Part shown: positions 28,101 through 40,100 of the stretch, piece by piece
Layout: the number at the start of each line of letters is the position of its first letter
Numbering within the stretch: position 1 is the first letter of the stretch
Assembly: GCF_002078875.1 (NCBI RefSeq)
Contig: NC_034411.1
Coordinates: 5,639,077-5,703,076, forward strand
Direction: 5' to 3'
Source: Numida meleagris
Taxonomy: Eukaryota; Chordata; Aves; Galliformes; Numididae
DNA: 64,000 nucleotides
The notes under the pieces: generated by a model
What the model was told of the DNA's origin: nothing
The model's database searches: none
The model's input: the letters and a program-made list of their open reading frames with translations, nothing else
Translations under genes and position numbers: made by a program

Positions 28101-31100
28101 GTTTGTTTTCCAAATTTTTATTTAACAGAACAGTTAAAACACTTGGCAAAAACGTCAGCGCATTCTGAAGAAACTAAACTGTGGGAATTGTTCCTCTGCG
28201 TGCATTCATATGAAATCATGAAGTAGCCCATTAGAACATCACCTAAGAATACCATCTATTTCAAGAGCCACATGCCAACATAACATCCTACCAGAACAAC
28301 TGGACAGTAGAGAGGCAAAGATATATGCAGATGACACAAGCGTCTCAGTCTACATCATGCAAAAAACACAACATGGAAATCACCAAGTTGCCCTCTGGGA
28401 TCTGTAGTAAAACTGCAAAATGCAAGGGAGCACTGTGTGGATTTAACTGCTTCAGAAGTATTCTGGACTCGTGTAACAGCTGCACTCAAGCCAGCTTACG
28501 TGAATGAGCCGCAAAAATCCCAGCGCTCAGGGACTCAGCTCAGATCCATCTGTTTTGTTTGATGGAAACCTACTGGAGGATATTCAACTGGAAGCTGTTT
28601 TTCCAACTTGAAGAGCTACTTCTGACTGAAAGAAATCTGAAAGCCAATGCAAAACCCATATCCTCTATGCAACGCATTCACTGAGATATCCAGTGCAACA
28701 TAAAAGGTGGTTATTTGCAGTTACTGATGCAACACAAATACCAAGGGGATGAGGGAGCCACTTGCCCTTTCCCCAGGTTGTCTTTCTTTGCAGTAAAATG
28801 GAAACATTCAATGCGGTAAAAATTTGTAAGAAGGAAAAACTCCAAGATTAGCTCAAATGCCACATTGAAAAGGAATGTATTTGCCTTACTTTCAGAATAT
28901 TTTGGGTTTCGTTCCACTTGTTTGTCCATTCTTTGGTCAGCTCTTGTACCTATAAAAGAGAACAAATACCTGAAAAATCACGTCTCTTTCAAAGTCTGTG
29001 GTAATTAATTCTTAGACAAGTATGAAATACTTTTGCAACTCGTAAAGATAAGTACTTAAATATTTAAAAGAGAACCATTGCTCCTGCAGTAAGGGACTAA
29101 ACCAAGACAGCTTCTTCCCTTCACCTGAGCTAGACATGCTCTGGTCAAAACAAACTCCAGAAATCACTGAGTAGTGCATGCAGAAGCAGCAGCAGGCAGC
29201 CATCATGAGAGAATGAGAGCTAAGTTTGCTGCATCACAGAAATCACTCGGCTGAAATCAGCACTGAAGTAAGGGTCTGCTTGCAAAGGCATTACTAACAG
29301 GGACAGCACTGCATATCAACACGGGAAGTGTTGTCCTGCCTTTCCTACCCACTAAGCTGCCCATCTCTTAGGGCAACTTATACGCACCAGAAAAGGCTCT
29401 CTTCATTTCAAATCCCTTCTGGCTTTTTAGAAAGCACTGTATAGAAAGCAATTCAGGCAGAGTGACCTAAAAGCTCTGGCTGACTTGGAATCATTAGCAC
29501 GTTACATGTAAGTGTGCATGTGGATGTATGTACATATGATGAAACGATGGAAGTCACAATGGCTATGTCCCTGTATTAGCTTATATACCGATTTGCTGCG
29601 AGTTAAAAAAGGTCTTCAAAGTTCCTGCAAACATCTCCCCATTTGCAACCAGCAGCCTACACCCTAGTCTTTGCAGTTCAAATGCAAATGAATCAAGAAG
29701 AACTAAATAAATTTATCTCATTTCTTCCTCTATCTCAAGATTTCAGAGAAAAGTAAATACATTTTTCAGCGCATCACCAGTGTTGGTGGTCAGAATTTAA
29801 AGCAGGATGAAAACCTGAAAAGACTGAAGAGAACTATTAAGAATGCCCATAAGTCAAACCATTCTGTGATTCTATGAAGTCTATTCACCATACCAGAACT
29901 TTTTAAAAACTGTTCTTATATAAGGACAAGTCAACTTATTAAAGGTACCGTATACGTGTCACACAATTTAAATATGGAGATAAAGTCTTTAGACTTTAAG
30001 CAAATTAATTATTCCATTCATTCAAGCATTAAGAAAAAAGCTATAACCAACGCAATAGCTACTTAGATTTTTCAGTAATCATTGTCTGTCGGAATTAGGT
30101 TAAATAGTAATCAAGTAACCTTCTAATGAGGTTGAGAAAAGATAATAAAACATGCTCGGTATGCTTTCCATGCAGAGGGCAACACTCCTGAGCAGGACAA
30201 GCAGTGATTACTGTCAGAGTACGAATAATGTACTTTAATTAGTGTGTATACAGCAGCTCTTATTGCTCACTGCTCCTAGATAAAAGCTTTGTTTGTGCAC
30301 TAAAATAAAAGCACATTTCAAATGCTTTAAAAGCCTTGTTTGAATATGAAAAATACATTCACAACTGAAGGCTCGTATCACTGCTTCGCAGGTTCCACTT
30401 AAAGTACGCACTGCAACACAACAGGGATTCCTGTATGTATCACCGAGTTGTAAAAGGTGTTCCTAGCAGAATCGTGGCTTATGGATAAATCCAAAGTGTA
30501 CTTTGTAGCTATGGCTCATACTAATACACCTTGTTTTTTAATGGTTGTTTTTTTTTAATGGCTCGTAGTAGCTTTAAGAACAGTGAAGTAGACAGAAAAA
30601 ACACAAAGTGATAGACTAAAAAATGAATGATTATCAGTTAAAGAAATCAGAATACCATTATACTCATAGGTCCAAAAGAATATCTCAGCTGCCTGGGAAT
30701 TCTCAGCTTCTACATTGGGCCGGATCATTGTAAGAGCTTGGTGCAAGGCACACTATGCAGTACATCCACCCAACTCTTGGACAACAGATGGCTAATATTA
30801 GCTACACACATTTGTACCTGTCCATTCCAAATTCAAAGAATTAAACTCTCTGAAAAACAACACTTACCATACAAATTGTAGACTACTTGAAAACATGAGC
30901 AAATTGACCATTTCCCCAGAAATCATTTACTATGTTTTCTATGCTCTGAATGCTTTGTCAGTCTGATTCAGTATCATAATTTAATGAGTTTTCCCCCAAT
31001 AAATATACTCATTATTTAAATACCAAAGACACACACTTTGCTCTTAGTTACATGCTATTATTTTACATCAGTCAGACAACAAAAACACAAGTTCGCATAT

Positions 31101-34100
31101 ACTTAAAAATAAATCCAGGAAATGGTGTTTGGTGAGAGAAAATCAAGTCATGTTTATAAAAATAAATGGCTATCGGTTGCACCAAGGCCCCTTTACTTCA
31201 TTTATTTATTTTCAAACTGATTTATGAAATAACTCACCCTTGCTTCGTTCTGCTGAAGCTTCTCTTCCATACTTAAAGCTGTTGGAGAATCCAGGAGAGC
31301 AATCTATAGTTGTAAAAAATAAATAGCATCAAGTTTATAGAAGAAGAAAAAAGACAGTTCTGGCAAAACCAGCTGAAAGAAATTAACTGTTCACCTTCTT
31401 GGATTATTTGGTATGAAACACTTTACACTCCAACATATGTCATTTTACCTTAAAACACTGTAAATTCTCCAAGTAATCAAAGTGTTGTCAAGCAGATATT
31501 CTCCATACAAATCATCAGTTTGGGAGTGTTATTTCATTCCCTCTGTATCCATATTATAACAAACATGCCCACACAGAAACCAGATGAGATTATAACACAT
31601 AATTCCCCAAATTTAACTCTATATTCCTGTTAAACACAAATAGCTATTATGCATCAACACTTAATGACTTGGCTGTACGACATATCTGCACTGCCTATCT
31701 GTAATTAACATTTGTATATAAGATAATAGGCATTAGAAAAGGAAAATTACTATACACACAGAAGCAGTACTCATTGCTATATGACCTCCCACACTGAATC
31801 CAGCCCTGCATTTCGGTAACCAGTATCTTCAGTGATCTACAGAAGCATTTGCAATACAGTATTCTGTGAATGTAAAGGAAGATCACAGAAGAAATTACAG
31901 AGGGATTTACATTCTATTGTGCATACATAACACCACTTGCTGTTTTACCAACCATCGCAAATTCAATTAACTTAAGCAAATTCTCTATTGTCTCCCATAC
32001 AGCCATCCATCACATCCTACAGCCAAACCAGATTTATTTTGTGATATCCACTGTTTTACAAATTGGAATCAGGACAAAGCATTAGATCTTCAAAGGGGTC
32101 TGTGCTATATCTACCTTGCTAACATATTTAAAAACTAAAAGTGATCAGACAAGCCAGAGAAGAAATGTTCATTTTTCTCTCCTAAAGAATACAAGAGAAG
32201 TACAAAAACATAACAATAATTCAGCCCCAAGAGGACTTTCCTAATTGTTTGTAACAGAGCAGAGCTCAGCTTCAATCACCCACAGTACCTATTACTGCTT
32301 CATACTGTGGTTCCATTCTCTTTTTCAGCAAATGTTTTATAGCATGAAATCTAGCTGAAGTACTAAACTTACATAAATAAAAGGTCTATGCTGAACTGAC
32401 ATTCCACATTGCACAGTCTATCTCAAATAAAATTAGGTAGTTCTAGAGATAAATCTAGAGTATCCTTTCAGATGCCTTCCCAAATCATATTTGCACAGGC
32501 ATTAAATCTAGCAGCCCCAAGTGGCACTATTTAGAAGAGACGCACGGCCTGAGCAATTGTACATTCCTCATTGTTAGCTTGGTTTCACCATCCTGAAAAC
32601 AGAAGACGAATTAAGCTTCACCGAGCTTGTGCAGCAAATGTTTAGAGTGGCCAATACTGAGAAAAGAAGGAAAAATAGCACTGAGCAAAAGAGAAATTCT
32701 GCAGGTCGATACAGCTGGGGAGGGAGGGGACACAGCAAAAGCTGGGGTTTTTTGTTGCTGTTTTTTTTTTTTTTTTAAATAAACAAACCAGCATTCTGTA
32801 TAACCAAAAACATTTCCAAAGAAACCATGCTTCATTCTGTACAGCCCCATAAGTCACATACACTGGGCTATTCTCTCCAGTATGCAGAAGCTTTGCACTG
32901 AGCAGTGTGCCAATAACTCCTACTGTTATAAAGTCTTCAGCTCTGATCAATCCCAGTTCCTTAGTTAGATTCTGACTCTTCAAATCACACAGTTCAGTGA
33001 CTCAACACCAGAACCACAGGCCTCACTAGCCTACTTCAGAATGAAACAACAGTTGTTCAGACAAGTTGAGAAACTCTTCTCATAGTAAAAGTTACTTGAA
33101 AACCATACAGTTTTTAACCACTGGCCAAACTCGGCCATTTTAACTTCTGGTCTTTAACAGGCGTACTATAGCATTTGTGTTCACCATCACCATAACTATC
33201 ATCTGTTGCCACAGAAACAGTAAAGTTAAGCAAGCAGTCAGCATCAAACAAACTTTGCAAGTTCGACAAATTGAGATCAGAAAACTCAGAAGTATCTGAA
33301 TTCTGGAAGAACAGAATTACCACTTTAAAGAGGCAGGGCTTCTTAGCAGCTCCCCTATCTGAGACATAAATCTAACTAGGAGAGTTTTCAGTCTTTTTCA
33401 GTAAAAAGTATAAACCTTTTCTTCCACCATCACTGAAAGTACTTTTGCATGTTCAGCAAGTGACATGCTCTCTAACGTACTGTGTAGTCCAACACAAAAA
33501 AAAACCAAACGTGTTATTCAAACCCATGTTAATAAAAAATGCAGGAGCATGGTCATCTTAAATACTTCTTGCCTTCTGCTACTTTTGAGAGACCACCTGA
33601 AGCACCTCTTCAGTCCATCAGGCTAGACACAGCAAATACACTGCTGTTCAGTCTCTTTGTGCTGAGGTGAGTACCTGTTCCCCAGCAAACTGCAATCAAG
33701 GCCTGATTACATTAAGAAAAAGCAAAAAGCTTTAGACTGATAATTTTTTCCCCTCATGTTAAAAGAGGTAATCTACTGGCCATATGGAAACTGATTCAAT
33801 CAGTAAAATAATATTCATTCATAGCCTCATAGAGCTTGTTTACTCAAATCAATATAATGAAAGATAATTATCTCATTACATTCTAGAAATAGATGTTATA
33901 ACTCAAGGAAAATTACACATAAATTTCAAGTAAAGCTAACCTGATTCCCTTGAGCAAGCAGGGCTTTTAATCGGGCTATTTCAGCTCTCAGCTCACGGAT
34001 CAGTTTGACGTTAGGATCTTCATTAATAGTAGGCTTGTTGATGATGTTTTTGGCTCTATTTGCATAGCGAAGTGTACTTAAAGTTTCTCCATAATTGACA

Positions 34101-37100
34101 TCAGCAGGTGAAATAGCTGAGGAGATGAAATCAGAAACAGTTTATCCGGTACCATATGTTTCATTTAGTAAAGCTAGTTTATATTTTAAGTCTGACAAAG
34201 TCAACATGGATGAAGGGACAGAAATACGTAACCACCACAACAACTGGTTGCAGTTCTTCATTTTGTTCTACTGCCTTCGTGGCACTATAACTGTGCTTAA
34301 GTAATTAAAATAATTAGGTCCAGCAATCAAGAGTTGTCAAGCAATCTTTCTGACAATACATGTAACATTTACAACTTGCTGGTAAGCGTAAATATCCTGT
34401 ATAAATACTTCATGGACTCTTCTGCATTTCTACATGAACAGTGGGAAAACCACCAAGTATTTTATCGAGGATCAATGTAATAATTCAATGGAAAAGTCAT
34501 TCCAGGTGGAAACACAGTACTTTTGCTCCAGGTTTTGAAAAGAAATTAAATAGTACTTAAGCAAAAGGTAGACATGAAAAACAAAACAAAAGAAGAGCTT
34601 CTATCACCTATTTACTAATCTGTCTGTTCTGCCGAGCTGCAGGTGCCTGGCAGCAAGTAGAACATTACTTATCTGAGGCACTAAAACAAATAAGTACTGT
34701 TTTTACAGGCAACTCAACAAGGAAAAGCAATGGATTTTTAATGAAAGTGCTGATGCTATATTTCAGTTAATTTTCCTAACAATACGTAAGATGTCTAAAT
34801 TAAAAAGAGACCATCATCCGGAAATGAGGGACCAGAAGTCTTCTTAATGATCCAAATGAACAAGAAACCCAAAGAAACAGACAGTGAAAACTCCTGAAAA
34901 AATAAGCAACCATAATATTCTGTCCTTCCTCATTTTTCCGACAATACTAAATGTTCTTGTAGTGGTAGAGACTGTCTGAGTTAGGGGAGATGCTTTAGGC
35001 AACAGACCATACTTCCTCCAGCTCACACTACTCGGTTTCCTACTTTATTTACTGCTTCCTTCCCACTACTCAATTATTCTCTTTCTGGACATATTTTTAC
35101 AAGAGCCTTTCCTAGAGTCTGAGATGATCTTCCTGCTTTTTTTGCGTGTTTAGTTATAGAAAAGGCATGCCAAACATATCTGGACAGCCTGTCAGGCTCT
35201 GTTAGGCAATTCAACCACATTATCAGTAGAGTTACTGCTGGAGAAGAGATCAACCATCAGGGCTGTGCCTAGCAGATGCATCGTTAATAGATGGAAAAGG
35301 AGCTGAAAAAGCAGCTGTGCACTATAATCATTAGTAAAGGCACTGAAAGCTCACTGTGTTTTTAGAGCCTCCTCACCCCCACCCCAACAGAATACATCGA
35401 GTTGCTCAACCATGTCACTGTAAGAAAGCATCAAGAAAGATGTTAGCACAGCGCTAGTGGAACAGCCAGAAGAACAAAACCGCATCTGGTCCAAGATCAT
35501 CTTTTGATACCGTGAGCAGTCTCAGGAAAGGAAATGGCACCAATTCCAGAAATATCCCTAAAATCTTGCAATGAAAGAAGTCAGAGAATCTGAACGTAAC
35601 AATGCAAGTGAAGAGCCAGAATTTGGTCCATGCATTTTACAATCTCAACTTCCCTGCCCAACCATTTCTTGAAAGAGGAGTTCATCAATTAAACTGCATC
35701 ACAGTTGAACAGGGGAGAAATTTCTTTTCTTCACGCTTACATCTCTGATGTCCCAAATCCTCCCCTCCTCTCAAATAGTGTTTTTTTGTAGTTTGAAAAG
35801 TTTATTTTTTTAAATGAGATTCCCATCCCAATCTGTTGAAAAACCTGCAATATATGCCTTAGATGGGTTTTTAAATCAAGTGATCCTTACAGAGCTTCCT
35901 ATGGGTAAAGAGAAAGCCGTAAGAAAAGTTTGTAGGATGACTGATCATGAACAGTTAAATCTACACAAAGTTAAAACACTGTACTCAAAAAGTAAGTTAA
36001 CAGAAAATGCCATTCTTACCCACTGAAGGTCAAAAGAGACCAGGTTGTTTCTGCCACTAACTCTACAAAAACAACACTGTTTTGGAAAAGTAAACTCATT
36101 CACACATTAATATTGACTAGATGCACAAAACCTTTTTTAAAAACAAAACAAAACAAAACTGGGGATGAAAGTCTGCAACCTGTGGAGGAGAGGTGTAAAT
36201 AGAGAGAATTACAAGACTTCATCTAGATCCAGGCTTGTGCATTTATCACAAATATCAGAGCTGCTTGAATGCAAATGAATCACAAGAACAAACAGGAGAT
36301 ATTATTTGAAGATTAGCTGGTCAGATTAGCTTATCGTTACACTGTGCATGTGTTAAAGAGTAACACAGCAGTGAGCTCAATGTCAGAGCAGATGCAGACA
36401 ATTAGGCACATACATTTAGATGACCCTTATGTATGCCTAGTGACTGTACATATACAATCTGAATGCCTTGTTATGTTTGTGACCAAACAGCCAGTGGTAT
36501 CTGCATCCAGCGAGAGATCATAGAATCCTTAAAGATCTCCAGATGAAAATGAAATTCTCAAATTCTGGAGACACATAACTGCCACTGATCACGGCATTAT
36601 TGAACAAATTAGACAGTCCCCATACACACAATGAGACTACATACAGTTGTACTGCTGCAAGAGATGTTCTGTAAGAGCATAGGTAAAAGCAGAGTGTTTC
36701 TAGAAAACTCACACAGAAAGAAAGAAATTAAAACTTGTAAATAACGCTCTGCTTAAATGAAGCATCTGGAATCTAAATATTTACAGCTAATCCTATTAAG
36801 CATGAATGGTTCAGGACGCAAAAAAAGTCATTTAAAAACACTTACTGGCAATCATTATAGTTTTAGAGTTTCCTCCTAGGCTATCTTTTAACAGCCAAGT
36901 CAACACGGAGTCTCTGTAAGGCACAAATACTTGTTTCTTCTTTGAAAGAGGATTTGCTGCATCCTGAGATAAATCAGCTGTGATGTGAGGACAGAAAAAA
37001 AAATAGCAGTTATATATTTTCATTCATTTTCAAACACAGAATATATTCTAGGTCACTATTTCCTAGAGTCATAGTATGGCTTCGGTTGGAAGAGACCTTA

Positions 37101-40100
37101 AAGATCATCTAGTTCCTAGCTCTGGTACTTGTGTAAATAACAACTGTAAATTAGCAAAACGGTATTTAACAATTAACAAACCCAAAACAGCATAAAACAT
37201 AAAAAACAGTAACTTACCTAAGGCAGAAATGACATTTCCCAGAGTAACCAGAGATTTGTTAATATTCCCACCTTCCTTTAATCTAACCCCTGTGGCACCA
37301 GTGGCATCTGCTCTCTCACTTCCAGCAAGATCTACCAAATGAATCTTGCTAACAGTCTCACAAGGCATTTCAGAATCAAATTTAGCCTGGGAAAAAAAAA
37401 AAAAAAAAAGCTTTGTGACAAGCAGTTCATCAGTAGCAAACAGGCAGTACATGACACTTGGCGTGTGTTGGTTCTGGGGGAAGCCATGCATAGTTCCATC
37501 AGAAGACCAAACCATTGCTATGCTGCCTCATCTTCCAGTAGGCTATCAATGGGTGCCTAAAAAGCATTTTCCCCAAAAGAGTAACAAAGAACAGGAGTCA
37601 TTAAAAAAGGATTTTACTTCATTTAAAAAAATAAAATAAAATAAAAAAGATTACTATGCACTGAAAAAACAAGTTCAGTCTTTCCACCATTCCACCAGTA
37701 AATCAAGAAATATAAATAGGTTTCTTAAAGTAACAGAGGAAAAGTCAGTAAGAAAACAGACAACATTTCTACCTCATGATTTGGGCCACAGAGATGTTTT
37801 TTTGTTTTGTTTTTAAACTGATTTAGCCCAGATTTCCAACCTGAATTTCCTCAAAATCTATTTATGCTAAGTAATCATATTACACTGCCAATTTTAAGGA
37901 ATATGATCACTGGTAAGGATATTTCCAATTCCCAAAACACCACTGCTGTACTTTAATCTTTCCTTACCAGAAGACAGCGTACAGTCACTATTTATCCATA
38001 CTTGCTGATTAGAGAAGTGTATTTTTTAATTAGCATATGAGTTATTAAATGTAGACGCATTAATATAGGGTTGTTTCTACCTGAGTGAAGTTGATTGTGA
38101 AAATGGCATGAGACCTGCTGCTGACATCATTCATTCCAGTTGCAGCCGTAGTTCTGTTTATATTTCCTGCATCCATAAGTTCTTCTACATCACCATAATT
38201 TTGCACTAAATGTTTAGACAAATCTAAAGAAAAGCAGAGTGCTTCAGTATGCCCACACATGCACTTGATTTATTTTTTTCCCCCAACAAAAGGATTCAGA
38301 TTACCATTACTACAAAGTGCTGCTGCGATTGCAGTGTTTATTGCCATCCTTTTTTATTACTCTTAAGAATGAGATCTCACGTGAACAATGGCACACTTAC
38401 ATGTTTACAGTAAATTAAGAGAAAATATGCATTCGTACTAAAGCATTTAGTGCATAAGCATAATCTCTCAAGAGATGGGAGCTTCCAGTGGCAGAAGATG
38501 GATTAAGCCAACTAGATTACTTCATTCCATCTCAAACATTATGGATTTATAAATCATATTCAATGAATTCTTAAAACCAATTGCGTCTCTTAATATTACT
38601 GAGAATTGGTTTTACTTTACAGATAAACTGCATTTATGTGTAGTAGTCTTAGAACTGAGAAAGCAAATAGAAATAGAAAATGAGGCTATTCACCTTTAGT
38701 GCTTCTATATCAAATGAAAGTTCTATATCCACCATCATCTTTATTTTAAAGGAAAAAGAAAAAAAACCCTAAGCAATTAGATCCAACACTTTAAAATATA
38801 CAAAGGTAATAAAATACCGAGTGCAAAATGCCAGAAGTCTTTTTACCTTCAACATATGGCCCCTCTTTTGGATGTTCTCGGATTCGTAAATTGTTCGTTT
38901 TTGATGACTTCCGCCTGAGAAGATCTCTCACACGTTCATTATAAATTTCCAGATAGCTGAAAGGAAAAGGTCAGAAAAAACACTGACTGATTGGAGATTC
39001 TTTAAGAGAAGAAAAGGCATATCCAGGCTGTCTGAAAGCAAGATGAGATGCCTGGGGAAACAAATCCAAAGTTGGCTTACGATAGTAATGGCTACTGCGT
39101 CCTTGTATCATGAGGGAAGAAGTCAAGAAATCAAAAGGAAGCAGACATTAGCAAGATCAAGAGCACCTAACGTCAGCCTTAAATAAATAGTAAAATAAGA
39201 AAGATGCCTTCCAATAGCAAAGGCATTTTCATCAGGTAAATAAAGCAAAATACAGAGTTGTTGGATCGAAGTTAGAAGTATTGCACATTTTGACTACAAC
39301 TGCCAACAAAAATCAATTATAGGACTGAGACCAAGCGTGGAAAGTCACCTTAAAAACAGACTTTTCTCAGAGATAAGTGGAACAGTGTTGCAGTAACTGA
39401 AACAAGTATGATAAAATAGCAAACTACCAGCATGCCAAGACCTACCTGACTTCTGTTCGAAAGGATGCCTCATTCCGCTTTGTTTTTTCGCTTATTTTGC
39501 TGAATAACCCTTCACAAATCCGAGGTATTAAGCCAGCATCACCCTGCAACAACAACAGTTCTTATTCCCAAGGCCATATATGCATGTGAAGTACATTTTG
39601 AAAAATAAAATCCCAAATCGCTTGTTTCACACCCAGAAACGGCAATGGGAGGAATCAAACCCTCCCCTGCCCTTTATTTAACTGTATTCACCTTGCTGCT
39701 TTAATTCTTGAGTATGTAGGAACGTGCATCCTAGATCCAATTCCTTACTGCTGGGCTATGTGTCACCACTCTTGCTTAGTTTCAAAATCCCCAGCTACTT
39801 AAGTCAGAGCTCCAGAGCAACACGAGATACCATCTTTCCTCCATTTATCTCATTTCAGTATGGACTTGGCAAACATCTGCAGTGAATGTCCTTCCAAACA
39901 GAAGCCAAGGCTTCACCAGCACAAGAGGGGTGAAGGAGAACAACGCAGCTCTGATCCCAGCTGCCATGCTCCCATGGAGAGCTGGCTCTGGCAAGTAGAT
40001 AATCACCTACCTGCTGAGACCACCACCTCCCTGCCACGAAGGCTGAGGCTAACACTCCTCCAGAGCTGAAATGAGTGAACAAAGGCAGAGGACACACATA

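Larger units (their letters stand above)
3629..28889 (-). other. KIF16B: KIF16B intron 12 (25.3 kb)
   Basis: The longest intron in the window separates the neck exons from the FHA exons (phase 0). It holds CR1 pieces at 4249-4895, 7036-7255, 12393-13027 and 16588-16770, a GC-rich block with a possible LTR remnant at 5160-5725, and small simple repeats. No nested gene or RNA gene was recognised. Frames of 60-110 codons in it have no recognisable domains, look random in composition and lack splice context. Confidence 0.85.

Noticed and set aside
36517..36545. ATCATAGAATCC stretch resembling a CR1 end
   Set aside because: Too short, and the following sequence does not continue as CR1.
37105..37515. 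Single 136-codon frame covering KIF16B exon 8 and flanking intron
   Set aside because: The frame stays open by chance past good splice sites. The flanking residues (runs of Phe from the T18 tract) are intronic.
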